DNA of 32,764 nt from an uncultured bacterium (lineage in GTDB: Bacteria > Bipolaricaulota > Bipolaricaulia > UBA7950 > UBA9294). Under the pieces are notes generated by a model that was not told where the DNA came from, searched no databases, and saw nothing but the letters and a program-made list of their open reading frames with translations. The translations under genes and the position numbers were made by a program. Where the stretch lies: NCBI GenBank assembly GCA_913009415.1, contig CAJVYM010000015.1, forward strand, positions 1 to 32,764, read 5' to 3'. How positions within the stretch are numbered: the first letter of the stretch is position 1; each line of letters opens with the position of its first letter. Below, in pieces: positions 16,751-25,482 of the stretch.

Positions 16751-17095
16751 ATGATGGAAGCACGGGCAGTAACTAGAGGGTTGCGCATGTCTCCGCGCAA
16801 GGCGCGTTTGGTGGCCGATGTCATCCGCGGGAAGAACGTCAATGACGCGTTGCGGACGATCATGCTTTCCAACAGGAAGGCGGCACGGCTGATTCGCAAG
16901 ACTTTGGAATCAGCGATTGCCAATGCGGAGAACAACTATAACGTAGATGTGGACGAGCTATTTGTTGTGCGCGCCACAATAGATATGGGGCCCTCGCTAC
17001 GGCGGCTGCGGCCGCGAGCGATGGGACGGGCCGATATCGTGCGCCGGCCGACGAGCCATGTGACGATCGTCGTAGGCGACAAGAGGGGTGAATGA
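16751..17095 (+). CDS. rplV: 50S ribosomal protein L22
   Basis: L22, 114 residues, has a long beta-hairpin that lines the nascent-peptide tunnel and contributes to macrolide sensitivity. The RMSPRKARLVADVIRG motif and the terminal block RPRAMGRADIVRRPTSHVTIVV (the hairpin tip and following strand) are typical. Two ATG codons in a row (16751, 16754) are both possible starts after GGGAGAG. The stop overlaps the rpsC start. Confidence 0.96.
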   Translation: MMEARAVTRGLRMSPRKARLVADVIRGKNVNDALRTIMLSNRKAARLIRKTLESAIANAENNYNVDVDELFVVRATIDMGPSLRRLRPRAMGRADIVRRPTSHVTIVVGDKRGE

Positions 17096-17751
17096 TGGGA
17101 CAGAAAGTCCACCCAGTGGGATTCAGGATAGGAGTTACGCGAAAGTGGATCTCCAACTGGTACAACCCCAAGATGGCGCCTGAATACATCACCGAGGACT
17201 ACAAGATCCGGCGACTCATCGCCGAGCGCTACCGCCGTGCAGCGGTTGCCGAAGTGAATATCGAGCGATCGAAGGAAGATCGTGTGTCGATCATCATCCG
17301 CTCCGCCCGACCAGGGATCGTCATCGGGCGTGGGGGAAGCGAGATTCAGAAGCTGCAGGGTGAACTTGAGAAGCTCACTCACAGGATAGTTAAGGTAGCA
17401 ATTCAGGAGATTGAACGCCCTGATCTTGAGGCGACCCTCATTGCCCAGGATGTGGCGATGCAGATCGAGGGGCGAATCGCCCCTGCGCGCGCAATGAAGG
17501 AAGTCATGCGTCGAGTGATGGGCGCGGGTGCTGAGGGAGTAAAGATCAAGGTTAGCGGGCGGATCGGGGGAGCCGAGATTGCACGTTCCATCAGCATGAT
17601 GAACGGACGCGTGCCGCTGCAGACGATCCGCGCGGACATCGATTATGGGTTTATCGAAGCGCGGACCAAGTATGGGAACATCGGTGTCAAGGCATGGGTC
17701 TTCCGGGGAGAGCACGCGTACGCCTCGTCGCAACGGGAGAAGGTGAACTAG
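17095..17751 (+). CDS. rpsC: 30S ribosomal protein S3
   Basis: S3, 218 residues, forms part of the mRNA entry channel and its helicase activity. It begins MGQKVHPVGFRIG, contains the KH domain with the GRGGSEIQKL loop, and carries the C-terminal RIGGAEIARS and GNIGVKAWVFRGE blocks. ATG 17095 was preferred to the adjacent ATG at 17092 because it gives the canonical MGQK start and better spacing from GAGGGGTG. Its start overlaps the rplV stop by one base. Confidence 0.97.
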   Translation: MGQKVHPVGFRIGVTRKWISNWYNPKMAPEYITEDYKIRRLIAERYRRAAVAEVNIERSKEDRVSIIIRSARPGIVIGRGGSEIQKLQGELEKLTHRIVKVAIQEIERPDLEATLIAQDVAMQIEGRIAPARAMKEVMRRVMGAGAEGVKIKVSGRIGGAEIARSISMMNGRVPLQTIRADIDYGFIEARTKYGNIGVKAWVFRGEHAYASSQREKVN

Positions 17752-17752
17752 C

Positions 17753-18184
17753 ATGGCACTTCTGTCTCCAAAGAGAACTAAGTACAGGAAATACCACTGT
17801 GGCCGGACGAAGGGGAAGGCGACGCGTGGATATGATATCGCGTTTGGCGAGTACGGGATTCAGGCGCTTGCACCGGCGTGGATCACGGCGCAGCAGATTG
17901 AGGCCTGTCGTACCACCATTGCCCGTCAGACCCACCGTGATGCCAAGGTGTGGATTCGGATCTTCCCGGACAAAGCGCGAACAAAGCACCCGGCTGAAGC
18001 GAGAATGGGGAAGGGGAAAGGGGCAGTTGACCATTGGGTTGCCGTGGTCAAACCCGGCCGGATTTTGTTCGAGATCGCTGGAATCGGCGACGCTGAGGCA
18101 AAGCGTGTGCACGAGCTGGTCAGTCATAAGCTCGCCATCCGTACACGGTTGAAGCGCAGGATTGTTCTGGGAGGCGAGCGATGA
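17753..18184 (+). CDS. rplP: 50S ribosomal protein L16
   Basis: L16, 143 residues, helps shape the A-site on the 50S subunit. Landmarks are LLSPKRTKYRKYH at the start, GEYGIQALAPAWITAQQIEA, and RMGKGKGAVDHWVAVVKPGRILFEI. It begins one base after the rpsC stop and overlaps rpmC by four bases (ATGA), implying coupled translation. Confidence 0.97.
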   Translation: MALLSPKRTKYRKYHCGRTKGKATRGYDIAFGEYGIQALAPAWITAQQIEACRTTIARQTHRDAKVWIRIFPDKARTKHPAEARMGKGKGAVDHWVAVVKPGRILFEIAGIGDAEAKRVHELVSHKLAIRTRLKRRIVLGGER

Positions 18185-18375
18185 AAACTGAGGACCTGCG
18201 AGAGCTGACCGGCGACGAGTTGGAGCAGAAAGTGCAAGAGTTCAAGAGGAAGCTCTTCAACCTGCGTTTTCAGAAGGTTGGTGGGGAGCTGGACAACACC
18301 GCGGAGCTTGCTAAGACCCGCCAGGATATCGCCCGTACACTGACAATTGCTCGGGAGAAGGGGCGGGAGGTATAA
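18181..18375 (+). CDS. rpmC: 50S ribosomal protein L29
   Basis: L29, 64 residues, is a two-helix protein near the tunnel exit beside L23. The sequence MKTEDLRELTGDELEQKV and the FNLRFQKVGGELDNTAEL segment fit the family pattern of an acidic first helix followed by a basic second helix. The ATGA overlap with rplP and the single-base gap to rpsQ place it firmly in the operon. Confidence 0.95.
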   Translation: MKTEDLRELTGDELEQKVQEFKRKLFNLRFQKVGGELDNTAELAKTRQDIARTLTIAREKGREV

Positions 18376-18376
18376 G

Positions 18377-18622
18377 ATGAAGAAAACTAAGATTGGACAC
18401 GTCGTGAGCGATCGCATGGAGAAGACCATCGTTGTCGAGGTTGAAGAGCGGCGATTTCACAGACGCTATCGCAAGCACATAAGGCGGCATTTCAAGTTCT
18501 ACGCGCATGACCCGCAGCAGGCGGCGAATGTCGGTGATGTAGTGAAGATAGAAGAGGCTCGTCCGCTCAGTCGACTGAAGCGTTGGCGATTGGTTGAGAT
18601 AATCGAGAGAGCGGAGGCCTAG
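18377..18622 (+). CDS. rpsQ: 30S ribosomal protein S17
   Basis: S17, 81 residues, is a primary 16S rRNA binding protein with an OB fold. It reads [19 protein letters not shown], then a basic loop [18 protein letters not shown], then [19 protein letters not shown], all typical. ATG 18377 was chosen over an upstream in-frame ATG at 18347 because it follows a GGGAGG site and begins with the conserved sequence. Confidence 0.96.
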   Translation: MKKTKIGHVVSDRMEKTIVVEVEERRFHRRYRKHIRRHFKFYAHDPQQAANVGDVVKIEEARPLSRLKRWRLVEIIERAEA

Positions 18623-18624
18623 TT

Positions 18625-18993
18625 GTGATTCAGATGCAGACCGTGTTGCGGGTGGCCGACAATTCTGGGGCGAAGTTAGTTCGCTGCATAAACGTTCTTG
18701 GGCCATCGAACCGCCGTTGGGGAGAGATAGGCGATATTGTTGTCGGCTCGGTGAGGAAGCGTCTTCCCACGAGCGACATCGAGAAGGGGCAGATCGTGAA
18801 AGGGGTCATCGTGCGTACACGTACTGCATATCGAAGAAAAGATGGCACATTCATCCGCTTTGACGACAATGCTATCGTGCTCATCAACCCTCAGGGCGAG
18901 CCGGTGGGGACACGTGTCTTTGGCCCGGTCGCTCGCGAGCTGCGAGATAAGAAGATGATGCGGATTATTTCCCTCGCACCTGAGGTCCTGTAG
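18625..18993 (+). CDS. rplN: 50S ribosomal protein L14
   Basis: L14, 122 residues, sits at the subunit interface and forms intersubunit bridges. It begins [18 protein letters not shown], as in the family, and ends [23 protein letters not shown]. The start codon is GTG at 18625, two bases after rpsQ; no closer ATG keeps the conserved IQMQT start. Confidence 0.97.
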   Translation: MIQMQTVLRVADNSGAKLVRCINVLGPSNRRWGEIGDIVVGSVRKRLPTSDIEKGQIVKGVIVRTRTAYRRKDGTFIRFDDNAIVLINPQGEPVGTRVFGPVARELRDKKMMRIISLAPEVL

Positions 18994-19007
18994 TTAAGGA
19001 GTGAATG

Positions 19008-19319
19008 ATGAGAAAGATTCGAAAAGGGGACCGGGTGAAGGTTATCTCCGGCAACGACCGGGGTAAGTATGGTAAGGTGATGGTCGTTTACCCTGAGAAG
19101 GAGCGAATCATCGTGGAGAATGTGCACATGATCACCAAGCACCAGCGGGCGACCCAGAACCTGCGCGAGCCGGGGATTATCAAGCGTGAAGGGACTATTC
19201 ATATCTCCGATGTGCTCGTTGTATGCCCTGAGTGTGGTACACCCACCCGTGTCGGTTTTACGGAGGTGGATGGTGATAAGGTGCGCCAGTGTAAGCAATG
19301 TGGGGAGACGTTCAGGTAG
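19008..19319 (+). CDS. rplX: 50S ribosomal protein L24
   Basis: L24, 103 residues, is an assembly-initiating 23S rRNA binding protein. The KOW motif KGDRVKVISGNDRGK lies near the start. The C-terminal part has two CxxC pairs (C73/C76 and C95/C98), the zinc-binding form seen in many bacteria. Two adjacent ATG codons (19005, 19008) are possible; 19008 has the better distance (six bases) from AAGGAG. Confidence 0.96.
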   Translation: MRKIRKGDRVKVISGNDRGKYGKVMVVYPEKERIIVENVHMITKHQRATQNLREPGIIKREGTIHISDVLVVCPECGTPTRVGFTEVDGDKVRQCKQCGETFR

Positions 19320-19321
19320 AG

Positions 19322-19852
19322 ATGCTACGCGAGAAGTTTGAGAAAGAAGTGACCCCGCGGTTGATGAAGGAATTGGGTCTTACAAACGTGATGGAGATTC
19401 CGCGTATCGCGAAGGTAGCGATCAACATGGGCGTGTCCGACAAGGACAACCCGAAGGTGTTGGAAGGCGCGGTGAAGAACTTGGCGAAGATCACTGGACA
19501 GCATCCGGTTGTTACGAAAGCCAAGAAATCAATCTCTGATTTTCACCTTACGGAAGGGGATCCGATCGGATGCAAGGTGACGTTGCGCCGGGATAAAGCC
19601 TATGAGTTCCTGTATAAGTTGTTCAACATTGTTTTCCCGGGGATTCGCGATTTTCGCGGCCTGTCATCGGCGTCGTTCGACGGACGAGGAAACTACACCC
19701 TCGGGTTGAACGAGCAGCTGATCTTTCCGGAGATCTCGTACAAGGAGATTGTCTCCACGCAGGGGATGGACGTAACAATCGTCACCACGGCGCGGAATGA
19801 TAAGGAAGGATATGCTCTGTTGAAGGGGCTTGGGTTCCCGTTCAAGGATTAG
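19322..19852 (+). CDS. rplE: 50S ribosomal protein L5
   Basis: L5, 176 residues, binds 5S rRNA and contacts the P-site tRNA and S13. The family blocks [32 protein letters not shown], and [19 protein letters not shown] with EQLIFPEI are all present. ATG 19322 gives the standard start [10 protein letters not shown]; an upstream in-frame GTG at 19298 would overlap rplX. It begins two bases after rplX. Confidence 0.97.
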   Translation: MLREKFEKEVTPRLMKELGLTNVMEIPRIAKVAINMGVSDKDNPKVLEGAVKNLAKITGQHPVVTKAKKSISDFHLTEGDPIGCKVTLRRDKAYEFLYKLFNIVFPGIRDFRGLSSASFDGRGNYTLGLNEQLIFPEISYKEIVSTQGMDVTIVTTARNDKEGYALLKGLGFPFKD

Positions 19853-19859
19853 GGGGATT

Positions 19860-20045
19860 ATGGCGAAGAAAGCGTTAATATTGAAGAGCAAAAAAGAGCC
19901 GAAGTATTCCGCAAGAGGATATAACAGGTGCAGCCTGTGCGGGCGTCCGCATGGGTACATCCGCGACTTCGGGATCTGCCGGCTCTGTTTTCGAAAGCTT
20001 GCTCACACCGGTGAAATTCCCGGAATAAAGAAATCAAGTTGGTAG
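19860..20045 (+). CDS. rpsN: 30S ribosomal protein S14, zinc-binding type Z
   Basis: Short S14, 61 residues, needed to complete the 30S head. It has the zinc-ribbon form with C24, C27, C40 and C43 (CSLCGRPHG and CRLCFR) and the usual ending [14 protein letters not shown] 19860 follows AGGGGG and begins MAKKALILK; an upstream in-frame start at 19830 would overlap rplE. Confidence 0.97.
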   Translation: MAKKALILKSKKEPKYSARGYNRCSLCGRPHGYIRDFGICRLCFRKLAHTGEIPGIKKSSW

Positions 20046-20055
20046 GTGTAGAGAG

Positions 20056-20466
20056 ATGACAATGATTGCACATCCTGTTGCCGACATGTTGACTCGGATA
20101 CGGAACGCGAACGCGAAATTCCATCCCGAACTGTCGATGCCGCACTCAAAGATGAAGGAATCGATAGCGCGTATTCTACAGGCAGAGGGTTATATCAATG
20201 GCTACGAGGTGATCCCAAGTGACCCACAGCCGGAGCTGTTGCTCAGGCTGAAGTATCAGGGAGAGCGGAGTCATGCCAAGCGGGCGATCACGACAATTAA
20301 GCTTGTGAGTAAGCCCAGCCGTCGAGTCTACGTGACGAAAGATGCTATTCCGCGGCCACTGGGAGGGATGGGAATATGCATCCTCTCGACCTCACAGGGT
20401 GTACTCTCTGGGCACGAGGCGAAGGAACGGGGGACCGGCGGAGAGGTTCTCTGCGAGGTATTTTAA
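20056..20466 (+). CDS. rpsH: 30S ribosomal protein S8
   Basis: S8, 136 residues, binds the central domain of 16S rRNA; in E. coli it also represses the spc operon. It begins MTMIAHPVADMLTRIRNANAK and ends with GMGICILSTSQGVLSGHEAKE and GGEVLCEVF, the family's C-terminal RNA-binding strand. The ATG at 20056 has AGAG upstream, ten bases after rpsN. Confidence 0.96.
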   Translation: MTMIAHPVADMLTRIRNANAKFHPELSMPHSKMKESIARILQAEGYINGYEVIPSDPQPELLLRLKYQGERSHAKRAITTIKLVSKPSRRVYVTKDAIPRPLGGMGICILSTSQGVLSGHEAKERGTGGEVLCEVF

Positions 20467-20477
20467 GGTGGTATGTC

Positions 20478-21029
20478 ATGTCTAAGGTAGGGAAAGTTCC
20501 AGTTGCGATCCCTGACGGGGTCAAGGTCAGCGTCTCGCAGGCGTTGATCACCGTTTCCGGGAAGCACGGACAGTTGACGCAGGAGTTTCGACCCGACCTT
20601 GTAAGCATCGGTGTCGATAACGGCACGGCAACTGTCACTCGGAAGCAGGAAGGAAAGCAGTATCGTGCCTTTCAGGGACTGTATCGCAGCCTGCTGGCAA
20701 ACATGGTCCATGGGGTAGCACAGAAGTGGGAGAAGTCGCTTCTAGTGAAGGGGCTTGGATACAGGGCGCGTCTTCAAGGTGGCACGCTGGTTCTTGACCT
20801 TGGCTACTCCAACCCAATGGAGTATGAGCTCCCTAAAGGAGTTGAGGCTGAGCTTCCTAACCCAAACGAGATCATCATTCGGGGAATCGACAAGCAGCAG
20901 GTAGGGCAGACTGCAGCGAAGATCCGCGCGTTGCGTAAACCGAATGTGTACAGCGGCAAAGGGATTCGCTACAAGGATGAAGTGGTGCTGCACAAGGCTG
21001 GCAAGCTTGGCGGAGCCGGTACTGGGTAG
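20478..21029 (+). CDS. rplF: 50S ribosomal protein L6
   Basis: L6, 183 residues, is made of two related domains near the sarcin-ricin loop and elongation-factor site. MSKVGKVPVAIPDGV at the start, YRSLLANMVHGVAQKWEKSLLVKGLGYRA in the middle, and the C-terminal GIDKQQVGQTAAKIRALRKPNVYSGKGIRY signature are present. ATG 20478 was chosen for the conserved start and its AAGGTGG site; a longer frame open from 20376 overlaps rpsH and is not conserved. Confidence 0.97.
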   Translation: MSKVGKVPVAIPDGVKVSVSQALITVSGKHGQLTQEFRPDLVSIGVDNGTATVTRKQEGKQYRAFQGLYRSLLANMVHGVAQKWEKSLLVKGLGYRARLQGGTLVLDLGYSNPMEYELPKGVEAELPNPNEIIIRGIDKQQVGQTAAKIRALRKPNVYSGKGIRYKDEVVLHKAGKLGGAGTG

Positions 21030-21044
21030 GGAGAGTGAAATAAG

Positions 21045-21407
21045 ATGGCAACGTTCAATAGGAAAGCGGAGCGCGTGAAGCGTCATCTGCGGCTTCGGAA
21101 GAAGGTGTATGGCACAGAGGCGCGGCCGCGGTTGTGTGTCAACAAGAGCATTCGTCACATCTACGCACAGGTGATCGATGACGATGCAGGGCGTAGCCTG
21201 GTTGCTGCCTCGACCTTGGACAAGGTTCTGCGAGGCAAGGTGAGTGGAAGCAACAAGGCGGCTGCCGAGCAGGTGGGACAGCTCTTGGCGCAACGCGCGG
21301 TGGAGAAGAAGATTGAAGCGGTCGTCTTCGACCGGGGCGGGCACCCGTATCACGGTGTGATTACCACTCTGGCCGAGGCATGTCGCAAGGGAGGGCTGAG
21401 GTTTTGA
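21045..21407 (+). CDS. rplR: 50S ribosomal protein L18
   Basis: L18, 120 residues, binds 5S rRNA together with L5. The basic N-terminus [19 protein letters not shown], then [20 protein letters not shown], and the C-terminal [26 protein letters not shown] match the family. It starts 15 bases after rplF and its stop overlaps the likely rpsE start. Confidence 0.97.
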   Translation: MATFNRKAERVKRHLRLRKKVYGTEARPRLCVNKSIRHIYAQVIDDDAGRSLVAASTLDKVLRGKVSGSNKAAAEQVGQLLAQRAVEKKIEAVVFDRGGHPYHGVITTLAEACRKGGLRF

Positions 21408-21928
21408 TTCCCACACGTACGCGTGCGCGTCGTCGACCAGTCGACGAGTTTGAAAATGAAATAATCGACATCAGGCGAGTCAGCAAAGTGACCAAGGGTG
21501 GCCGGAACCTGAAGTTTCGTGTTACGCTCGTGGTCGGCGATCGCAAGGGACACGTCGGCGTAGGCCTTGGGAACACGACTGAGATCCCACTTGCCATCCA
21601 GCAGGCGGTTCGCGACGCGAAGAAGAATATGATCACCGTCAACATGAGCGGTGGAACGCTCCCCCACGAAGTGATCGGCAAGTTCAAGGCGGGGAACGTG
21701 CTGTTGAAGCCGGCCCACCCTGGAACGGGGATAATCGCTGGCGTAACGGTGGGTGCTATCTGCCGATTGGCGGGGATTAAGGATGTGCTCACGAAGTCCC
21801 TGGGGACGACAAATCCCCTAACCCTATCAAAAGCGGCAATTCAGGGATTGGGTCAACTGCGCAGTCGCGAAGAAGTTGACAGGCTGCGTGGTCGCGTGGC
21901 GAAGGCGCAGGAGGAGAGCAAAGGATGA
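21404..21928 (+). CDS. rpsE: 30S ribosomal protein S5
   Basis: S5, 174 residues, contributes to decoding accuracy and the mRNA entry tunnel. The segments [28 protein letters not shown] and [18 protein letters not shown] are typical. TTG 21404 overlaps the rplR stop as TTGA and lies just after GGGAGGGCTGAGG. An in-frame ATG at 21380 would add eight residues and overlap rplR by 28 bases, so the start is not certain. The gene runs straight into rplO (ATGA overlap), so rpmD (L30), which usually sits here, is missing. Confidence 0.95.
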   Translation: MIPTRTRARRRPVDEFENEIIDIRRVSKVTKGGRNLKFRVTLVVGDRKGHVGVGLGNTTEIPLAIQQAVRDAKKNMITVNMSGGTLPHEVIGKFKAGNVLLKPAHPGTGIIAGVTVGAICRLAGIKDVLTKSLGTTNPLTLSKAAIQGLGQLRSREEVDRLRGRVAKAQEESKG

Positions 21929-22371
21929 AGCTTAATGAATTGCACCCGACGAAAGGGAGCGTGCATTCGAAGAAGCGCGTTGGTCGGGGTTACGGATCAG
22001 GCCATGGCGGCCACGAGAGCGGCCGTGGAAATGGCGGCCAGAACTCCCGCAGTGGAGGAGGAACTCGGCCTGGCTACGAAGGTGGACAGACTCCTATCTG
22101 GATGCGGTTTCCCAAGCGTGGCTTCCGTAATTACACGCGGGTAGCGTACGCCTGCGTGAATGTGGATACGCTGGCCGAGCGGTTCGAAGCGAACGAAGAG
22201 GTAACGCTGGAAGCGTTGGCTGAGAAGCGCGTGATCAAGGGACGGTTGACGAAACTTAAGATCATGGGAAGGGGTGAGCTGAACAAACCCCTCACCGTGC
22301 GAGCTCATCGGTTCACTGGGCAGGCGCAGCGTAAGATCGAGGATGCTGGCGGAAAAGCTGAGGTGGTGTAG
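21925..22371 (+). CDS. rplO: 50S ribosomal protein L15
   Basis: L15, 148 residues, is a late-assembly protein of the 50S subunit. The glycine-rich N-terminal extension (RVGRGYGSGHGGHESGRGNGG), GYEGGQTPIWMRFPKRGF and the closing ITGQAQ-like HRFTGQAQRKIEDAGG are characteristic. It overlaps the rpsE stop by four bases and ends two bases before secY. Confidence 0.96.
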   Translation: MKLNELHPTKGSVHSKKRVGRGYGSGHGGHESGRGNGGQNSRSGGGTRPGYEGGQTPIWMRFPKRGFRNYTRVAYACVNVDTLAERFEANEEVTLEALAEKRVIKGRLTKLKIMGRGELNKPLTVRAHRFTGQAQRKIEDAGGKAEVV

Positions 22372-22373
22372 GA

Positions 22374-23672
22374 ATGTGGGAGAAGCTCAGTCACCTGTGG
22401 CGCGTACCAGAACTGCGTAAGCGTATCCTGTTTACCCTGGGAGCGATCATCATCTTCCGATTGGGTACGCATATTCCTGTGCCGGGAGTAGATCCGGCAA
22501 AGCTGAAGGAATTCTTTGCTAGTCAGGGTGGAGGAGTATTAGACTTCTTGAACATGTTCACCGGGGGTGCCCTGAAGCGATTCTCGCTGTTTGCCCTGGG
22601 TGTAATGCCCTACATTAACGCCTCGATTATCTTCAGCCTACTTACTTCTGTTGTGCCGAAGCTTAAAGAAATGCAGCAACAAGGGCGTGAGGGACAACGC
22701 AAGATCACGACATACACGCGTTGGTCGACCCTTGCCTTGGCCATTGTACAGGCAGCGACGATGAGCATGCTGATCGTCGACATGGGCCTCACCAGCAACG
22801 GTGGCGGGATCTGGTTTTACGTGTCATCAGTGATCGCCCTGACCACTGGTACCATTTACTTGATGTGGCTTGGTGAGCGGATGACTGAGAATGGTATCGG
22901 TAATGGTATCAGTATGATAATCATGATCGGGATCTTGTCGAGATTCCCCTCCCAGCTTGCCAGCACGTACAACGATATCACCACGGGGACGGTCAGCCCG
23001 TTCTGGGGGATCGCGTTGATCCTGTTGTTCGTCGTGGTCATTGGTGGCGTTACGATGATCCAGCAGGGCCAGCGCAAGATAGTGGTTCAATACGCGAAGC
23101 GCACATCGGGGCGCCGGGTGTACGGCGGGCATATGTCACACCTACCGATCAGGGTCAATCAGGGTGGAGTAATCCCCATCATCTTTGCCTCTGCACTGTT
23201 GACGATTCCGCTGACCCTTACCCAGTTTATTCCGTCTCTTTCATTCCTGATGCCCTACGTGATAAATGGAAGTCTCCCCTACATCATCGCCTATGTGCTC
23301 ATGATCTTCTTCTTCACCTATTTCTACAGTTCGATCGTGTTCGATCCGAAGGATGTGGCGAAGAACGTGCGTGATTCCGGTGGGTTCATCCCCGGGGTTC
23401 GTCCCGGTAAGCCGACGGCTGACTACATCGCAGGCGTTCTCAACAGGATCCTGCTTGTCGGTGCTGTCTTCCTGGCGGCGATCGCGGTATTGCCGTATCT
23501 CTTTGCCTGGGTGAGCGGCATCCGTGGGATGTACCTGATTGGAGGGACATCACTGTTGATCGTGGTCGGTGTCGGTCTGGACACGATCATGCAGATCGAG
23601 GCGCACTTGGTGATGAGACATTATGAGAGCTTGACCAAGTCGGGCGGATTGCTCGGACGGAGGAAGGGATAA
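22374..23672 (+). CDS. secY: Protein translocase subunit SecY
   Basis: SecY, 432 residues, forms the protein-conducting channel of the inner membrane. Ten hydrophobic membrane segments are visible. The conserved RLGTHIPVPGVD stretch follows the first, and FSLFALGVMPYINASII contains the second. The cytoplasmic C4 loop has GQRKIVVQYAKR followed by LPIRVNQGGVIPIIFASALL, and the C5 loop has DPKDVAKNVRDSGGFIPGVRPGKPT, where SecA and ribosomes bind. The gene starts two bases after rplO and ends two before adk, the common spc-operon order. SecE and SecG are not in the window. Confidence 0.98.
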   Translation: MWEKLSHLWRVPELRKRILFTLGAIIIFRLGTHIPVPGVDPAKLKEFFASQGGGVLDFLNMFTGGALKRFSLFALGVMPYINASIIFSLLTSVVPKLKEMQQQGREGQRKITTYTRWSTLALAIVQAATMSMLIVDMGLTSNGGGIWFYVSSVIALTTGTIYLMWLGERMTENGIGNGISMIIMIGILSRFPSQLASTYNDITTGTVSPFWGIALILLFVVVIGGVTMIQQGQRKIVVQYAKRTSGRRVYGGHMSHLPIRVNQGGVIPIIFASALLTIPLTLTQFIPSLSFLMPYVINGSLPYIIAYVLMIFFFTYFYSSIVFDPKDVAKNVRDSGGFIPGVRPGKPTADYIAGVLNRILLVGAVFLAAIAVLPYLFAWVSGIRGMYLIGGTSLLIVVGVGLDTIMQIEAHLVMRHYESLTKSGGLLGRRKG

Positions 23673-23674
23673 AG

Positions 23675-24301
23675 ATGTTCAAACGGATAGTTCTCCTGGG
23701 CCCTCCGGGGGCGGGAAAAGGGACACAGGCAAAGCTCCTTGCGGCAAAGAATGGTTTAGCACACCTGTCGACCGGAGATATACTGCGGGACGAAGTGGCA
23801 CGTGACACCGAGCTTGGCCGGAAGGCCAAGGGGTACATGAATCGAGGTGATCTCGTGCCAGACGGTCTGATCATAGACATGATAAAGGGACGCCTGGCTG
23901 AGAAATCAGGATTTATCCTTGACGGATTCCCGCGTACCGTCACTCAGGCGGAGGCATTGGAGAAGATACTGTCGATCGATGTGGCGATCAATATCACGCT
24001 TTCCCGCGAAGAAGTGATTTCTCGCCTGTCCTCCAGACGTGTCTGCAGAAAGTGTGGGAAGATCTACAACCTTCTCTATAATCCACCGAAAAATGAGGGT
24101 GTATGTGATGCCTGTGGCGGAGAGATTTTTCAACGGGATGACGATAAGCGCGAGGTGATTGAGAACCGATACGATGTGTACATGGAGGCGACCGCTCCAC
24201 TGATTGATTTTTATGAGGAACGCGGCCTACTGAAGGACGTCGATGGTTCACAACCGACCGAGAAGGTATCAGAGGACATACTCGCGGTACTTGGCAGGTA
24301 A
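23675..24301 (+). CDS. adk: Adenylate kinase, zinc-type LID
   Basis: Adenylate kinase, 208 residues, interconverts ATP + AMP and 2 ADP and so balances the adenylate pool. The P-loop is GPPGAGKGT (9-17), the AMP-site segment is HLSTGDILRDE, and FILDGFPRT follows. The LID has two CxxC pairs (CRKCGKIYN and CDACGGE), the structural zinc site of the long adenylate kinase type, and DKREVIENRYDVY carries a catalytic Arg. The total length is slightly below the 214 residues common for the long form. It overlaps map by one base (TAATG). Confidence 0.97.
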   Translation: MFKRIVLLGPPGAGKGTQAKLLAAKNGLAHLSTGDILRDEVARDTELGRKAKGYMNRGDLVPDGLIIDMIKGRLAEKSGFILDGFPRTVTQAEALEKILSIDVAINITLSREEVISRLSSRRVCRKCGKIYNLLYNPPKNEGVCDACGGEIFQRDDDKREVIENRYDVYMEATAPLIDFYEERGLLKDVDGSQPTEKVSEDILAVLGR

Positions 24302-25071
24302 TGATTACTCTAAAGACACCTGCACAGATTAGTAAAATGCATGAGAATGGGAGGCTGCTTGCCTCCTGTTTGCATGAGGTGTGCACGCATGTTGCGCCTG
24401 GGATGAATACGGAGTACCTCGATCACATGGCTGAGGATCTCATAAGGCAGGAGGGCGCTGTACCTGCATTCAAAGGGTACAATGGATTTCCTGCGACGAT
24501 CTGCGCATCGATCAATGCCGAGGTGGTGCATGGGATACCTTCGAAAAAGCGAGTCCTCAAGGAAGGGGACATCCTCTCGATCGATATCGGCCTGGTGAAG
24601 GACGACTTCTATAGTGATATGGCGACGACCGTCCCTGTGGGGCAGATCAATGCACAGGCACAACACTTGCTGAAAGTGACGAAAGACAGCTTGTGTCAAG
24701 GGTTAGAACAGGTTAGAATAGGTAGCCGTTTGTCAGATATTTCGCACACCATCGGTGCCTTTGTTGAGAAAGAAGGGCTGTATGTTGTGACTGAGTATGT
24801 CGGACACGGGATAGGAAGGGAGCTTCACGAGGATCCCCAAATCCCAAACTATGGCCCACCAGGTCGCGGCCCACGGCTGCGGTCGGGAATGGTGTTTGCC
24901 ATCGAACCGATGGTGAAGGTAGATCCTGAACCGACCAGGGTTCTCGACGACGGCTGGACCGTTGTCACGGCGAGTGGAGGGTTGGCGGCACATTTTGAGC
25001 ATACAGTTGCCCTAACAGATACAGGGTTGGAGATCTTGACCCTAGGAGGTGAAGAAAAGCGTAGTGGCTAA
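24301..25071 (+). CDS. map: Methionine aminopeptidase, type I
   Basis: Type I methionine aminopeptidase, 256 residues, removes the initiator methionine from nascent proteins. The dinuclear metal site is complete: D95 (SIDIG), D106 (YSDMAT), H169 ([10 protein letters not shown]), E202 (FAIEPM) and E233 (FEHTV), with His78 in VVHGIP near the substrate pocket. The ATG at 24301 overlaps the adk stop. Its 3' end overlaps the likely infA start by eight bases, so adk, map and infA are translationally linked, as in many spc operons. Confidence 0.98.
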   Translation: MITLKTPAQISKMHENGRLLASCLHEVCTHVAPGMNTEYLDHMAEDLIRQEGAVPAFKGYNGFPATICASINAEVVHGIPSKKRVLKEGDILSIDIGLVKDDFYSDMATTVPVGQINAQAQHLLKVTKDSLCQGLEQVRIGSRLSDISHTIGAFVEKEGLYVVTEYVGHGIGRELHEDPQIPNYGPPGRGPRLRSGMVFAIEPMVKVDPEPTRVLDDGWTVVTASGGLAAHFEHTVALTDTGLEILTLGGEEKRSG

Positions 25072-25339
25072 GGCGAAAACAGGTAGGCGTGACCAGAGAA
25101 GGACGGCGGCTTCGACGCTCGGACAGAGCAAGGACGTCATCCGTCAGCGGGGAGAGGTTGTAGAGAGTCTCCCAAGCTCGATGTTTCGGGTGCAGCTTAC
25201 AAATGGGCACGTAGTTCTGTGTCACATTTCAGGCAAGATTCGCAAGCACTATATCCGCATATTGACTGGAGACCGTGTGATAGTCGAATTCTCGCCGTAT
25301 GACCTGACCAAGGGAAGAATTGTGTACCGGGAGAGTTAG
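25064..25339 (+). CDS. infA: Translation initiation factor IF-1 with N-terminal extension
   Basis: IF-1 binds the ribosomal A-site region during initiation. The OB-fold core is standard: [42 protein letters not shown] and [13 protein letters not shown]. The protein is 91 residues with GTG 25064, against about 72 in most bacteria, because of a basic extension of about 20 residues (starting [12 protein letters not shown]). There is no ATG, GTG or TTG in frame between this extension and the core, so the extension is real unless there is an indel. AGGAGGTGA (25044-25052) lies 11 bases upstream; another in-frame GTG at 25049 lies inside that site. Confidence 0.93.
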   Translation: MAKAKTGRRDQRRTAASTLGQSKDVIRQRGEVVESLPSSMFRVQLTNGHVVLCHISGKIRKHYIRILTGDRVIVEFSPYDLTKGRIVYRES

Positions 25340-25356
25340 CCGCAGCGCTTGATAAA

Positions 25357-25470
25357 ATGAAAGTTCGTAGCTCAGTAAAGAAGATGTGTGCTAAGTGTAA
25401 GGTTATTCGGCGCAATGGTCGTGTGATGATCATCTGCAAGAATCCGAAGCACAAGCAACGACAAGGCTAG
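25357..25470 (+). CDS. rpmJ: 50S ribosomal protein L36
   Basis: L36, 37 residues, is the smallest ribosomal protein and binds 23S rRNA near the GTPase-associated region. It reads [20 protein letters not shown] and ends with [11 protein letters not shown]11, C14, C27 and H32 form the zinc site, so this is the zinc-containing (C+) type. The gene is too short for most gene callers. It begins 17 bases after infA and ends 12 bases before rpsM. Confidence 0.97.
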   Translation: MKVRSSVKKMCAKCKVIRRNGRVMIICKNPKHKQRQG

Positions 25471-25482
25471 GGGGAGTAAAGT

